The notes beneath the pieces are model-generated. The model worked only from the letters and a program-made list of their open reading frames with translations, ran no database searches and was not told the DNA's origin. A program made the position numbers and the translations under genes. DNA of 64,000 nt from Photobacterium frigidiphilum. GTDB lineage: Bacteria; Pseudomonadota; Gammaproteobacteria; Enterobacterales; Vibrionaceae. Location: contig NZ_PYMJ01000004.1 of the NCBI RefSeq assembly GCF_003025615.1, forward strand, positions 1-64,000. The letters run 5' to 3'. Below, piece by piece: positions 55,728-63,599 of this stretch (positions within the stretch are counted from its first letter, which is position 1; each line of letters begins with the position of its first letter).

Positions 55728-55806
55728 AGCGTGCTTTGCATACGTGGACTGTTCAATAATAGTGTGCAAACCACAGGAGTTCATCGAGAACCATTGCAAA
55801 TTCGTA

Positions 55807-55896
55807 TAAAAACATCAAGTTGACACGTTTTACTCCGCAGTTTTGGTATGGAGTTTGGTGAGTCAGCCGTGGTGCAACTTATGTTCGGCGTTAGCC
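55807..55896 (+). repeat. attC-like recombination site 6
   Basis: TAAAAACATCAAGTTGACAC to ATGTTCGGCGTTAGCC with the common centre. The region between the PIN stop and this site is ~80 bases without features. Confidence 0.78.
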
Positions 55897-55911
55897 GATT
55901 TAGGAGTATAA

Positions 55912-56688
55912 ATGAGAAGTTCTAACTCAATTGATGAGTCAGCAAGTGCAATTCGAAAATTATGGGAAAAGCACGGTATTAAGAAACCAATGAGGTTATT
56001 AGGTTTTTGTCTGAGTATGTTACCAATACCAGTCATACAACAGGCGGGATTAGCATTAGATAGGCATTTATCAGACAAGGATCTTGATAGGGAATTAACC
56101 GAGATTTGGGAAAAGATAGCGGAAGTAAATGAAAAAGTTAACTCTGTTGATACGCTTGAAGAGTCTATTGCGGAAATAGCTAAAACAGTTGCTGAGAATG
56201 AAGCACTTCAGAAAGAATGTGAGAAGCTTTCATATATTCTTGGCGCTAAAGAGTCAATATTTTCTGTTGAAACGGATGATCATAGTTATCAGGAGTTGGT
56301 AAGAACTGTTATTGAAGCATCACGGGTACGTATTTCTGCTACCAATGCCAGTGCTAACGTAATTGAAGATACAAATGTTCACAGTGCTAATACTCACTTA
56401 CATGCAAGTGGCGGTAGTAGTAACTTTGTAGATAGAACCAATTTTACTGACGGTTCCCGCACTGTTGGCATGCAAGGGATATCAACTCAAGGTGATATTC
56501 ATGTAAGTGGAAATAGTGTCGGATTTGGTAATGGGGGAGCTTTGCTTTTTGGTGGAAATCCCAACTTAATATCAGGGAGATGTCCTAGTTGCCAAAATAA
56601 AATCGAACTTGATAAGCGTTCTCTTGCAGGCTACTCAAGCATTCAGTGCCCACATTGCAAAAATGTATTTCCTTTCAATATCGGCTAA
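55912..56688 (+). CDS. Cassette gene: coiled-coil protein with C-terminal zinc ribbon
   Basis: 258 aa. A basic N-terminus with a short hydrophobic segment (~24-45), a predicted coiled coil (~55-115, ELTEIWEKIAEVNEKVN), a Ser/Asn/Gly/His-rich middle that looks like repeated beta strands, and a CPSC...CPHC zinc ribbon at the end. No family recognised. AGGAG before the ATG. Its attC start TCGGCTAAC complements the cassette's first bases TTAGCCGA, so it is a genuine cassette. Confidence 0.65.
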   Translation: MRSSNSIDESASAIRKLWEKHGIKKPMRLLGFCLSMLPIPVIQQAGLALDRHLSDKDLDRELTEIWEKIAEVNEKVNSVDTLEESIAEIAKTVAENEALQKECEKLSYILGAKESIFSVETDDHSYQELVRTVIEASRVRISATNASANVIEDTNVHSANTHLHASGGSSNFVDRTNFTDGSRTVGMQGISTQGDIHVSGNSVGFGNGGALLFGGNPNLISGRCPSCQNKIELDKRSLAGYSSIQCPHCKNVFPFNIG

Positions 56689-56925
56689 CAGATAAGGATA
56701 TGTGTCGCGAAGCCGACACCTATCCGAAGTGTTGAACAAGCCCAAGCTACCTTACTATAGGGAAATATTACGAAGAAGTGGAAGGGTGATTATTGATAAG
56801 CGGTTATATTGAAGCGAGCACCTGCCTTGGCTCAAGACCAATCGATATAATTAACTGATTTTAATGTTTAATTATTGTTATCTCCTAAAGTAAGAGCTGA
56901 ACCATTATCCTTCTATAACCCAATC
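56686..56925. repeat. Repeated hairpin/IS91-end module, copy A
   Basis: About 240 bases highly similar to 62159-62395. It starts at the cassette stop codon with TAACAGATAAGG, contains a 12-bp stem (GGATATGTGTCG 56696-56707 with CGACACCTATCC 56714-56725, one mismatch) and GTTGAAC at 56731, then noncoding sequence leading into the C-terminus of an IS91-type transposase on the minus strand. Confidence 0.75.
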
Positions 56926-57108
56926 TTACTTCGGTCGAAATACACCAAGACATCGCATTAAATGGTGACAACAAGGACACAAGTAATTTGTAACGGTCAT
57001 TCCGATAAGACGTTTCCCCTTAGCTACTTGGCTTAGGGTTAAGTCATGGAAACTATCTAGGCTGTTTGTTACTTGATAACCAACAGATGCAGATACGCTA
57101 GCCTATAA
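56926..57108 (-). pseudogene. IS91-type transposase, C-terminal fragment
   Basis: The minus strand reads ...VAKGKRLIGMTVTNYLCPC and CHHLMRCLGVFRPK then stop, a typical zinc-binding IS91-family end. Upstream the frame is stopped by TAG. No catalytic part remains here. Confidence 0.7.
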
Positions 57109-57111
57109 ACA

Positions 57112-57254
57112 CTTTTACCGACCTGCGTCCCGACCAGCTTTAGGCTTGCTAGCACTGGGCTGGGAGCCACTTAATACTAAATCTTTGAATCGGAAATCCG
57201 GATTTTGTTTGGCTAGCGTTGTCATCCATTGTTTGGTATTAGCAGTAGGGCCAT
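57112..57254 (-). pseudogene. Possible coding remnant, unidentified
   Basis: On the minus strand an open frame begins YCNGPTANTKQWMTTLAK and ends GRDAGR before a stop. Composition looks protein-like, and YCNGP is reminiscent of a rhodanese active-site loop, but the piece is too short to assign. Confidence 0.3.
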
Positions 57255-57267
57255 TACAGTATTAAAG

Positions 57268-57308
57268 GAAAAGGCTGGGTCATCATTTTTAATGATCCAG
57301 CCTTTTTG
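57268..57308 (-). terminator. Terminator of the rhodanese gene
   Basis: A 13-base stem with one G/T wobble (AAGGCTGGGTCAT 57271-57283, ATGATCCAGCCTT 57292-57304) followed on the minus strand by TTCCTTT; on the + strand by TTTTT. Lies 30 bases beyond the stop of the minus-strand gene. Confidence 0.75.
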
Positions 57309-57335
57309 ATATTTGAGGTGATTGATAGGAAAGAG

Positions 57336-57914
57336 TTATATCGAAGAGGTTTTAAAGCCAGCGCCTTTCCACGCAAAAATACCGCCAGGGTAACGATAGA
57401 CATTGGTGTAACCGAGTTTCACCGCCCAAGCAGCGGCGTTATGGCTACGGCTGCATTTCACGAACCCACAGTAAAAGACCAAGGTTTTACTCTTGTTTTC
57501 ACCGAGAAGCTGGGTGAAATCCTCGACTGATTGCTGGTCGGTTAATGCAGAGTCCCACTCCGGCATATTAGGGATCGGAAACTCGAACTGCTTAGCGCTT
57601 GGGATATGCTCTTTCTTGTAGCTGTCTTTGAACGGCATGGCATCGACAATCATCACATCGGTATCTTGTTCGATGAGTGTTTTGAGTCTGTTAGTGTCGA
57701 TAAGCAGGTAGTCGCCAGCAAGGGTTTCATTATGAAGTTTGATGGCCACTTGCTCTGTCTCTACTTCGGCTTTGAATTTACCGCCGAACAGGCCTGCATT
57801 GGCACTAAACGGTAAGGTTAACAATGCACTGGCAAGAATAAGAATGTTGAGTGAAGAACTGCGTCCGGTACGCAAGAAAGAAAGCGAGTGCAAAGATGCC
57901 TTGTTTTGTATCAT
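57336..57914 (-). CDS. Exported rhodanese-domain protein
   Basis: 192 aa with a signal peptide (LTLPFSANA, cleavage ~43) and a rhodanese domain whose active-site loop is visible as YCGFVKCSRSHNAAAWAVKLGY (Cys ~153). Periplasmic sulfur-transfer or redox role is likely. ATG 57914 has AAGGAT upstream. It follows the MauE-like gene by 37 bases and forms a two-gene operon with it, opposite to all cassettes. Confidence 0.82.
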   Translation of the reverse strand: MIQNKASLHSLSFLRTGRSSSLNILILASALLTLPFSANAGLFGGKFKAEVETEQVAIKLHNETLAGDYLLIDTNRLKTLIEQDTDVMIVDAMPFKDSYKKEHIPSAKQFEFPIPNMPEWDSALTDQQSVEDFTQLLGENKSKTLVFYCGFVKCSRSHNAAAWAVKLGYTNVYRYPGGIFAWKGAGFKTSSI

Positions 57915-57951
57915 GATTGTATCCTTATGAAAATAGGCTTGTTCCACCACA

Positions 57952-58398
57952 TCACACTGTTGGTGCTATAGCGCGGTGGTTTGCCAAGTTATTGAAATAA
58001 TAAAGTGCTGCTGAAACAATAAGTACTAGCAGCATGATGAAAAATTGTGGCTGAAGTGTGCTGTAGACAGCTGACTGAAGCGAACCTGGCAGGTAGCAGC
58101 CGCAATCAAAATGTAATCCTTGATAAAGGGCAAGTCCCAACAGGGCAATGTGCATGCAGAAGGCAGCAACAACAGGAAATAAGGTTGTAATGCCAAAGTA
58201 GGCGGTGAGTGCGCTAATGCCAAGCACTAGTGGTATGGCAAAAGCGATTGGTTCGGCATACATAATAGGGACGATACCGGTATCGCTAAGTAGCAATCTG
58301 GTGTGTTCCGCTAAGACAAACCCTTTGGCCGTGAGTGCTGCAGCGCACATCAGTACAAAAGAGGTAACAAAAAGATGGAAATAGCCTCTAATTTTCAT
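57952..58398 (-). CDS. MauE/DoxX-like membrane protein
   Basis: 148 aa, four predicted helices. The DCGCYLPG motif after helix 3 matches the CGC(F/Y)-G signature of MauE-type proteins that handle disulfide or thiol redox chemistry with partners. ATG 58398 has AAGGAAG upstream; the longer frame is less supported. Adjacent to the exported rhodanese, suggesting a periplasmic thiol/sulfur system. Confidence 0.7.
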   Translation of the reverse strand: MKIRGYFHLFVTSFVLMCAAALTAKGFVLAEHTRLLLSDTGIVPIMYAEPIAFAIPLVLGISALTAYFGITTLFPVVAAFCMHIALLGLALYQGLHFDCGCYLPGSLQSAVYSTLQPQFFIMLLVLIVSAALYYFNNLANHRAIAPTV

Positions 58399-58686
58399 AA
58401 ATTGATCGCTTCCTTTTGTATTGTCCGGTTCTTGAGTCGCCGAATGAACAGCCAAAGATCTAATCTGGCAAATCTGTTTGGTTTGAATTTCTTAAGCTAG
58501 GCTGTATGTGACTTGTAGTTGTTTCTGAAACTTCCTGCTTACATCAATAGCGCCTCGGCTATCTACCCCAATTCTAAGTGTCATTGACCAGATCCATGTT
58601 GTTTATCAGCCAGACTTGTTTTTCTGTCCTTGAGGCTGATTGGGTAACCACAAGTGGGATTCAAGTAATGATAAGTAATAGAGTGC

Positions 58687-59234
58687 TTATAATACCTTAC
58701 CAGTAGTACATGAACCTTGATGCAAGTAGCGAAAATACGCTCTTATTTTGTTATCGAGAGCTAGAACTTGTTGAAAAATATAAAAAATAATCAAGGGGAA
58801 AAGTGAATCGTCAAAGGCGCTAGGGGATAAGTATCGGTGATGACATGTAAGTAACTTCAGCAAAAATTCAGGCGAATGGCACAGGTGCTGGGGGGCTAAT
58901 ACGCCACGGTATAGGTATTTAGATAAATACAAAAAAGCTGATTTCCCCCGCCCAATAGGACGACAATCAACGACCCATCTCTGAGGTAATCGACGAGGTA
59001 TCGCCAATTTAGCGTGTCAGTGATATGGCTGAGTAAACGTGCTCTCCATACGTTAGCCAAAGGAAAGGTATTGAATAAATACTGATTTTTCCAGTTGATC
59101 CATTGCCGTTTATTGGTATCAAAGTGGTGGGTAATGCGACGTAGCGCACGCGAATAGGCGTCAATGGTTGCAGGGTATTTACCTTGGTTGCTTTCAGCCG
59201 TATGCAAAGAGCTTCGTTTTCCGAGTCTCGTCAC
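58687..59234 (-). pseudogene. Relic of a tyrosine recombinase + IS91-type transposase element
   Basis: Right part (to 59234): KYPATIDAYSRALRRITHHFD, the N-terminal SAM-like domain of a tyrosine recombinase, joined in frame to INWKNQYLFNTFPLANVWRA from the transposase. After a frameshift the left part reads LPQRWVVDCRPIGRGKSA and YLSKYLYRGVLAPQH, classical IS91 transposase sequence. Several frame breaks; inactive. The rest of 58399-59418 has no gene. Confidence 0.75.
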
Positions 59235-59418
59235 GAATGATTATAGAATTTATGAATGTGTTTATTTTTCAAGTGTTTGGTCACTTTGTTATATCAACGC
59301 ATTTGTTAAACTAGCTTGGTTTCAATACAACCGTGCTAACAAGTGCATTTAAGCTGCGTTAGCCGAAATCGGGCTCCATAGAGTTTTTTATAACTATTAA
59401 TAATGGTATTTCTAGAAA

Positions 59419-59988
59419 ATGTTTAAATTTATTTTTCGTCTATTGTTTAGACTTCAGGGTTGGAAAGTACGTGATTTGCCGCCTTCTGATATCAGAAACT
59501 GTGTAATGGTTGGTGCTCCCCATACGAGTAATTGGGATTTTGTTTTTACAATGGCAGCTTGCGATTATATGAACTTACCCCAGCCGCGTTTTACAATAAA
59601 AAAAGAATGGATGCGCTTTCCATTTAACCTGATTCTTGGACCAATGGGGGCGATTCCGATTGACCGTTCAGGAAAAAAAGCGGGTGACAAACGGCCTAAA
59701 ATGGTAGATGAAATAGTTAAATTCGTTGAAGCCTCTGATGGTATAACCGTTTTAGTAACACCAGAAGGTACTAGGGGGCCAGCCAAACGGTGGAGAACAG
59801 GTTTTTATCATGTCGCAATGCAATCTAAAGTGCCAATACTGTTAGGGTACTTAGACTATGAAAAGCGTGAAGTTGGGGTTGGTAAGGTTATTTACCCAAG
59901 TGGTGACTTAGAAAAAGATTTGCGCCAAATATGGGACTTTTATAGTACGATTCCGCCGCGCTATCCAGAGAGGTATATACAGCTTTAA
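59419..59988 (+). CDS. Cassette gene: 1-acylglycerol-phosphate acyltransferase-like protein
   Basis: 189 aa PlsC-like acyltransferase. Catalytic HX4D is in GAPHTSNWDF (residues ~36-41) and the substrate motif TPEGTRGPAKRW near 115. The sequence KKEWMRFPFNLILGPMGAIPIDR is also typical. Probably attached to the inner membrane by its N-terminal residues, modifying phospholipids or lipid A-like acceptors. The cassette ends with attC site 7. Confidence 0.85.
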   Translation: MFKFIFRLLFRLQGWKVRDLPPSDIRNCVMVGAPHTSNWDFVFTMAACDYMNLPQPRFTIKKEWMRFPFNLILGPMGAIPIDRSGKKAGDKRPKMVDEIVKFVEASDGITVLVTPEGTRGPAKRWRTGFYHVAMQSKVPILLGYLDYEKREVGVGKVIYPSGDLEKDLRQIWDFYSTIPPRYPERYIQL

Positions 59989-60035
59989 TCGTAAAATATA
60001 TGGACTTGAAATATTATATATTGCAGTGGCTTATC

Positions 60036-60148
60036 GGCTAAATACATTAAGGTAATGCGTTTTACTCCGCAGTTTTACTCCGCAGTTTTGGTATGGAGTT
60101 CAGTGTGTTTGGTCGGTTAGCCGTGGTGCAACTTATGTTCGGCGTTAA
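60036..60148 (+). repeat. attC-like recombination site 7 with an internal duplication
   Basis: TCGGCTAAATACATTAAGGT to TATGTTCGGCGTTAAAT. The 13-base unit TTTTACTCCGCAG is duplicated in tandem (60060-60072, 60073-60085), which should enlarge one side of the folded site. Confidence 0.8.
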
Positions 60149-60178
60149 ATACTTCAAGGGCTCTAAGAGGGTAATGGC

Positions 60179-60631
60179 TTGATTCAGTTTAAACAAATAT
60201 CAGCAAAGTTAGCTCCAATGGAATTACTACTTGAAGCTGATCCTTCAGAAACGTGCATCAAAAAATATTTAGACGGCTCAGATTGTTTTGCTGCATTTGA
60301 TGGTGACGTAATAGTTAGTATTTGCGCAACTAAGCCGCTGAACGAATCAACTTCCGAAATCTATAATGTTGCAACAGAACCGGAGTATCAGAAAAAGGGT
60401 ATTGGTTCAAAGTTACTTCAATTTGTATTAAAAGAATTATCTACAATTGGCTACAGTAAAGTTGAACTTGGAACGGGCACTTTTGGGTATCAATTATCGT
60501 TTTATCAACGGTACGGTTTTAGAGTGGATTCTATTTTACAGGATTTCTTTCTCGATAATTACGATGAACCAATCTTTGAAAATGGTATTCAGCATAAAGA
60601 TATGTTGCGGTTAGTGTGTAGATTACGTTGA
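60179..60631 (+). CDS. Cassette gene: GNAT-family acetyltransferase
   Basis: 150 aa. NVATEPEYQKKGIGSKLLQFVL is motif A; the C-terminal GYQLSFYQRYGFR closes the fold. Start is TTG at 60179 with AGAGGG upstream; the in-frame region has no earlier ATG and the ATG two codons before is out of frame. Substrate unknown. Confidence 0.82.
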   Translation: MIQFKQISAKLAPMELLLEADPSETCIKKYLDGSDCFAAFDGDVIVSICATKPLNESTSEIYNVATEPEYQKKGIGSKLLQFVLKELSTIGYSKVELGTGTFGYQLSFYQRYGFRVDSILQDFFLDNYDEPIFENGIQHKDMLRLVCRLR

Positions 60632-60639
60632 ATCGCATT

Positions 60640-60740
60640 TAACAAACATCAAGTTGACGCATTTTACTCCACAGTTTTGGTATGAAGTTTAATGTGCTTG
60701 ATGATTTAGTCGTGGTGCAACTTATGTTCGGCGTTATGGC
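60640..60740 (+). repeat. attC-like recombination site 8
   Basis: TTTAACAAACATCAAGTTGA to TATGTTCGGCGTTATGGC, with the CCACAGTTTTGGTATGAAG centre. Confidence 0.8.
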
Positions 60741-60850
60741 TCTCGAAATCTTATTTTTCATATGCGAGGTGAATGTATGAGTCATACATCACATTTAGCG
60801 TAAATCTGATGTGATTAGCTTGCGTTTTATTAAACCTAATACGGTTAATC

Positions 60851-61210
60851 ATGAATAAGAAAGAATTTATAGAGATTTATTTACGCCAAAAAGGTGCGAG
60901 TAGAACAGTAGTGAAACCTTTTCCTTTTTTATGGTACAAGTTGTTTAATTCGAACGCTAAACCTTGTTTATTTGAATCACCATTGAAGCTCTTTGTTTGG
61001 CAATTAGTTCTGGGAACGGTGACTTGGGGGGGAGGTATGTGGCTAATGGTATGGCAGTTTCAAGAACCAAGTATTAATAATCTATACATATCGCTACTTT
61101 TTGGCTTCACTACAGGTTTATGGTTGAGCTTAGAAGTTTTGTACTACTCAAAGAAGCTTAAAATCACATCATGGCCAGAGTGGTTAAGCGAGCACCATTT
61201 AGCTGAATAG
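60851..61210 (+). CDS. Cassette gene: DUF6404-like membrane protein
   Basis: 119 aa with two predicted helices (~48-70 and ~80-100). Resembles small membrane proteins I associate with DUF6404 in vibrio cassette arrays. Role unknown. It is preceded by ~110 bases of cassette leader containing an eight-codon frame with a ribosome binding site (ATG 60777). Confidence 0.6.
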   Translation: MNKKEFIEIYLRQKGASRTVVKPFPFLWYKLFNSNAKPCLFESPLKLFVWQLVLGTVTWGGGMWLMVWQFQEPSINNLYISLLFGFTTGLWLSLEVLYYSKKLKITSWPEWLSEHHLAE

Positions 61211-61236
61211 CCATAAAAACATTCAAGGGTATCAAC

Positions 61237-61590
61237 ATGAAACAAGCACCAATTAAAGAATTAATCACATTCGATGATTTTGAAAAACTAGATATACGAG
61301 TGGGAACAATAACAGCGGTTTCAGAAGTTGAAAAATCTAAAAAACTGATGAAATTGACTGTGGATTTTGGTGATCATGTTCGTTCAATTCTTGCTGGCAT
61401 AAAACAAGAACGTGAAAATCCATACGAAATTGAAGGTAAGCAAGCTCTATTCGTTGTTAATCTACCAGAGCAAAAAATGGCAGGAGAGGTTTCTCAAGGA
61501 ATGCTGTTTGATATTGGCTATGCAGACAAGTTGACTCCTTGTTTAGCGATGCCAGAAACCTCAGTTCCCAATGGTAGTAGAGCAGGGTAG
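61237..61590 (+). CDS. Cassette gene: CsaA/YgjH-like tRNA-binding protein
   Basis: 117 aa single OB-fold domain: FDDFEKLDIRVGTITAVSEVEKSKKLMKLTVDFGD, then GIKQERENPYEIEGKQALFVVNL and SQGMLFDIG are hallmark positions of the tRNA-binding domain found in CsaA and the MetRS C-terminus. Binds tRNA or acts as a chaperone. 26 bases after the DUF6404 gene, no attC between, so they share one cassette now. Only the right end of an attC follows (61599-61640). Confidence 0.88.
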   Translation: MKQAPIKELITFDDFEKLDIRVGTITAVSEVEKSKKLMKLTVDFGDHVRSILAGIKQERENPYEIEGKQALFVVNLPEQKMAGEVSQGMLFDIGYADKLTPCLAMPETSVPNGSRAG

Positions 61591-61598
61591 GTACTTGG

Positions 61599-61640
61599 TT
61601 GGTTAGCCGTGGTGCAACCTATGTTAGACGTTATATGCAA
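61599..61640 (+). repeat. attC-like recombination site 9 (truncated)
   Basis: Only the right portion of the common repeat remains: TTGGTTAGCCGTGGTGCAAC to TATGTTAGACGTTATATG. The left AACATCAAG and central parts are missing, so the site may not be functional. Confidence 0.65.
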
Positions 61641-61654
61641 AGAGTGAATCTGAA

Positions 61655-62161
61655 ATGAAAATACATTGTCGAAAGTTGAACGATATTGATTATTTTAATA
61701 TGAGGACTCTCCTGCTAAGAGATGGGGCGAATGACTGGAATTATATTACCGAAGAAAGTATATCCAACCAATTTACATTGATAGATGAAGGGAGGGCATC
61801 GGTTGTTTTAGCTGAAGTTGAAGAGGGTGAAATCATAGGTTTTGCAGTAATCATTCATAATGATGCATTCCCTGTCAAACTTGTAAAATATACTGATTCT
61901 TCAGACATCGCTTATATCAAGGAAGTAGTTGTGAGTAAGAGTCACAGCGGGAAAGGATTGGGTAGTAAGTTGCTTCAAGAGTGTGTTCTTATTGCCCGTA
62001 ATCAGAATGCGAGTAACGTGTTCATTGAAAGGCACGAGGAGAACGCTGCTTCAGCAGGGATGATGCGCAAAGCCGGATTTGAAATTATTGATACTTTTTA
62101 TGACCCTAAAAAAAGGTCAGCAGGATCAAGAAACACTTCAGTGTTAGCTAAATGCACATAA
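61655..62161 (+). CDS. Cassette gene: GNAT-family acetyltransferase
   Basis: 168 aa. IKEVVVSKSHSGKGLGSKLLQE is motif A and ENAASAGMMRKAGFEIIDTF the C-terminal signature. Substrate unknown. The stop overlaps the start of the repeated hairpin/IS91-end module, copy B. Confidence 0.82.
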   Translation: MKIHCRKLNDIDYFNMRTLLLRDGANDWNYITEESISNQFTLIDEGRASVVLAEVEEGEIIGFAVIIHNDAFPVKLVKYTDSSDIAYIKEVVVSKSHSGKGLGSKLLQECVLIARNQNASNVFIERHEENAASAGMMRKAGFEIIDTFYDPKKRSAGSRNTSVLAKCT

Positions 62162-62395
62162 CAGATAAGGATATGTGTCGCGAAGCCGACACCTATCCGA
62201 AGTGTTGAACAAGCCCGAGCTACCTTATATAGGGAAATATTACGAAAAAGTAAAAATGTGATTGCTGGTAAGCGGTTATATTGAAGCGAGCACCTGCCTT
62301 GGCTTAAGACCAATAGACATAATTGACTGATTTTAATGTTTAATTCTGGTTATCTCCTCAAATAAAAGTTGAACTATTATCCTTATGTAACCCAA
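62159..62395. repeat. Repeated hairpin/IS91-end module, copy B
   Basis: Matches copy A at 56686: TAACAGATAAGG at the stop codon, the same 12-bp stem (62169-62180 and 62187-62198) and GTTGAAC at 62204, then ~190 bases of shared noncoding sequence ending in the transposase C-terminus. Confidence 0.75.
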
Positions 62396-62659
62396 TATTT
62401 TCTCGGTCGAAATACGCCAAGATAAATATGTGGATGTAAATCTCGTCGTCGATTATGGGTATGAAGCACCGACGTAAATCCGATAGTCTCACCGATATTC
62501 TTAGCACGATACGCGAAGTCTTTTATTAAAGTGGTGGATAATGCGACGCACCACACGTGAATAGGCGTCAATGGTTGCGGGTCGTTTACCTTGCAGTTTT
62601 AAGTTAGTAAGCTGTTGTTCATAAAGAAAATCGACGCGAAGTTGTTGTTCGGCATTCAT
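62383..62659 (-). pseudogene. Deletion derivative: recombinase N-terminus joined to IS91 transposase pieces
   Basis: From ATG 62659 the minus strand reads MNAEQQLRVDFLYEQQLTNL and KLQGKRPATIDAYSRVVRRI (recombinase), then in another frame GFTSVLHTHNRRRDLHPHIY (transposase centre with the HUH-like HPH motif) joined to LGVFRPRKYWVT (transposase end). Two large internal deletions are evident. Confidence 0.78.
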
Positions 62660-62663
62660 GCTA

Positions 62664-62688
62664 AATACTCTGTAGTGATTGGAGTATT
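62664..62688. repeat. Hairpin beside the relic
   Basis: AATACTC (62664-62670) and GAGTATT (62682-62688) flank an 11-base loop, just upstream of the recombinase start of the relic. It may be the other terminal structure of the element. Confidence 0.4.
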
Positions 62689-62804
62689 AAGGGGGGGCGA
62701 GGGTATTATTTATTTCATAGAGTAACAAATGGAACATGGAAGCAAAGGGATAAAGCGAAATTAAATTACATCTTAAATTATCGTTCTTAAAAGGAAGTTA
62801 CATA

Positions 62805-63518
62805 ATGAAAAAACAAGTGCAGACACTAATCATCGCAGGAGTCCTTACTTCCATGCTCACTGGATGTGGGGCAGTTATGCAGGATCGTTCAAGTGCGACG
62901 CAGTTTGATTTACAAGTACAAGAAGAAAGTCAGAATTTAGATAAAAAACCAGTCAAAAGCGATGTGTTCAACAAAGTGAAAACTATAGTTGTTGCTGATT
63001 ACGTGGATTATTTAGAGGGATTTCCTGCTGATAATATCCGTGTATATAAAGTGATGGTGAAACAATTAGAAAAAAGCCTCGAGAGATCAGGTAAATACAA
63101 AGTGATCTCATCGTCTAAATTTCGAGATGAAATTAAGCGCCAAGATCAAGATATCGATCTTACCGTGGATTCTAGCGAGGATATTGAAGAATCAATGGCG
63201 ATAGTGGGTAAAGCGTTAACTGTGCATGGTGTTGTGGCAATTGATATAGACACAGAGGGCGAGAACATTAGCTCTCTGAGTAACCAAGCAACTCAAATGT
63301 CACAATTAATTGTGGATGGTGAAATTCGTCTCCCAATGGAAATTAAATTGGTGATGGTAAGAACAAGAACTTCAGAGGTATTGTACTCTCAATCAAGTAT
63401 TGTTGATTGGGTGACTGGAACATCTGGCTTGAGTACGACCAAATCATCTCGGTTAACGAAGATTGTTTCCTCTGTTGTTGATCCACTTGTCCTCGGCATG
63501 ACTAAAACTCCAAACTAA
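62805..63518 (+). CDS. Putative lipoprotein in the array
   Basis: 237 aa with a lipoprotein signal (LTSMLTGC, Cys 21). Mature domain: KTIVVADYVDYLEGFPADN, then GKYKVISSSKFRDEIKRQ and VMVRTRTSEVLYSQSSIVDW, resembling CsgG/DUF799-like lipoproteins but not clearly assigned. AGGAAG before the ATG. It lies between two IS91-element relics and has no attC, so it may be an acquired chromosomal-type gene rather than a cassette. Confidence 0.65.
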   Translation: MKKQVQTLIIAGVLTSMLTGCGAVMQDRSSATQFDLQVQEESQNLDKKPVKSDVFNKVKTIVVADYVDYLEGFPADNIRVYKVMVKQLEKSLERSGKYKVISSSKFRDEIKRQDQDIDLTVDSSEDIEESMAIVGKALTVHGVVAIDIDTEGENISSLSNQATQMSQLIVDGEIRLPMEIKLVMVRTRTSEVLYSQSSIVDWVTGTSGLSTTKSSRLTKIVSSVVDPLVLGMTKTPN

Positions 63519-63599
63519 GCCCAAAGCTACGTTTTATTAAGCGTAGCATTATCCTTATGTGGGGTAAGAATGTCAGATAATCGTTTGTTTTGTTGAGGT

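Noticed and set aside
56696..56725. 12-bp hairpin read as a transcription terminator
   Set aside because: No T-run on either strand and exact recurrence at 62169 with shared flanks; a recombination or transposon end fits better.
59164..59352. 62-codon + strand frame before the acyltransferase cassette
   Set aside because: Overlaps the recombinase relic read on the opposite strand and lacks a ribosome binding site.
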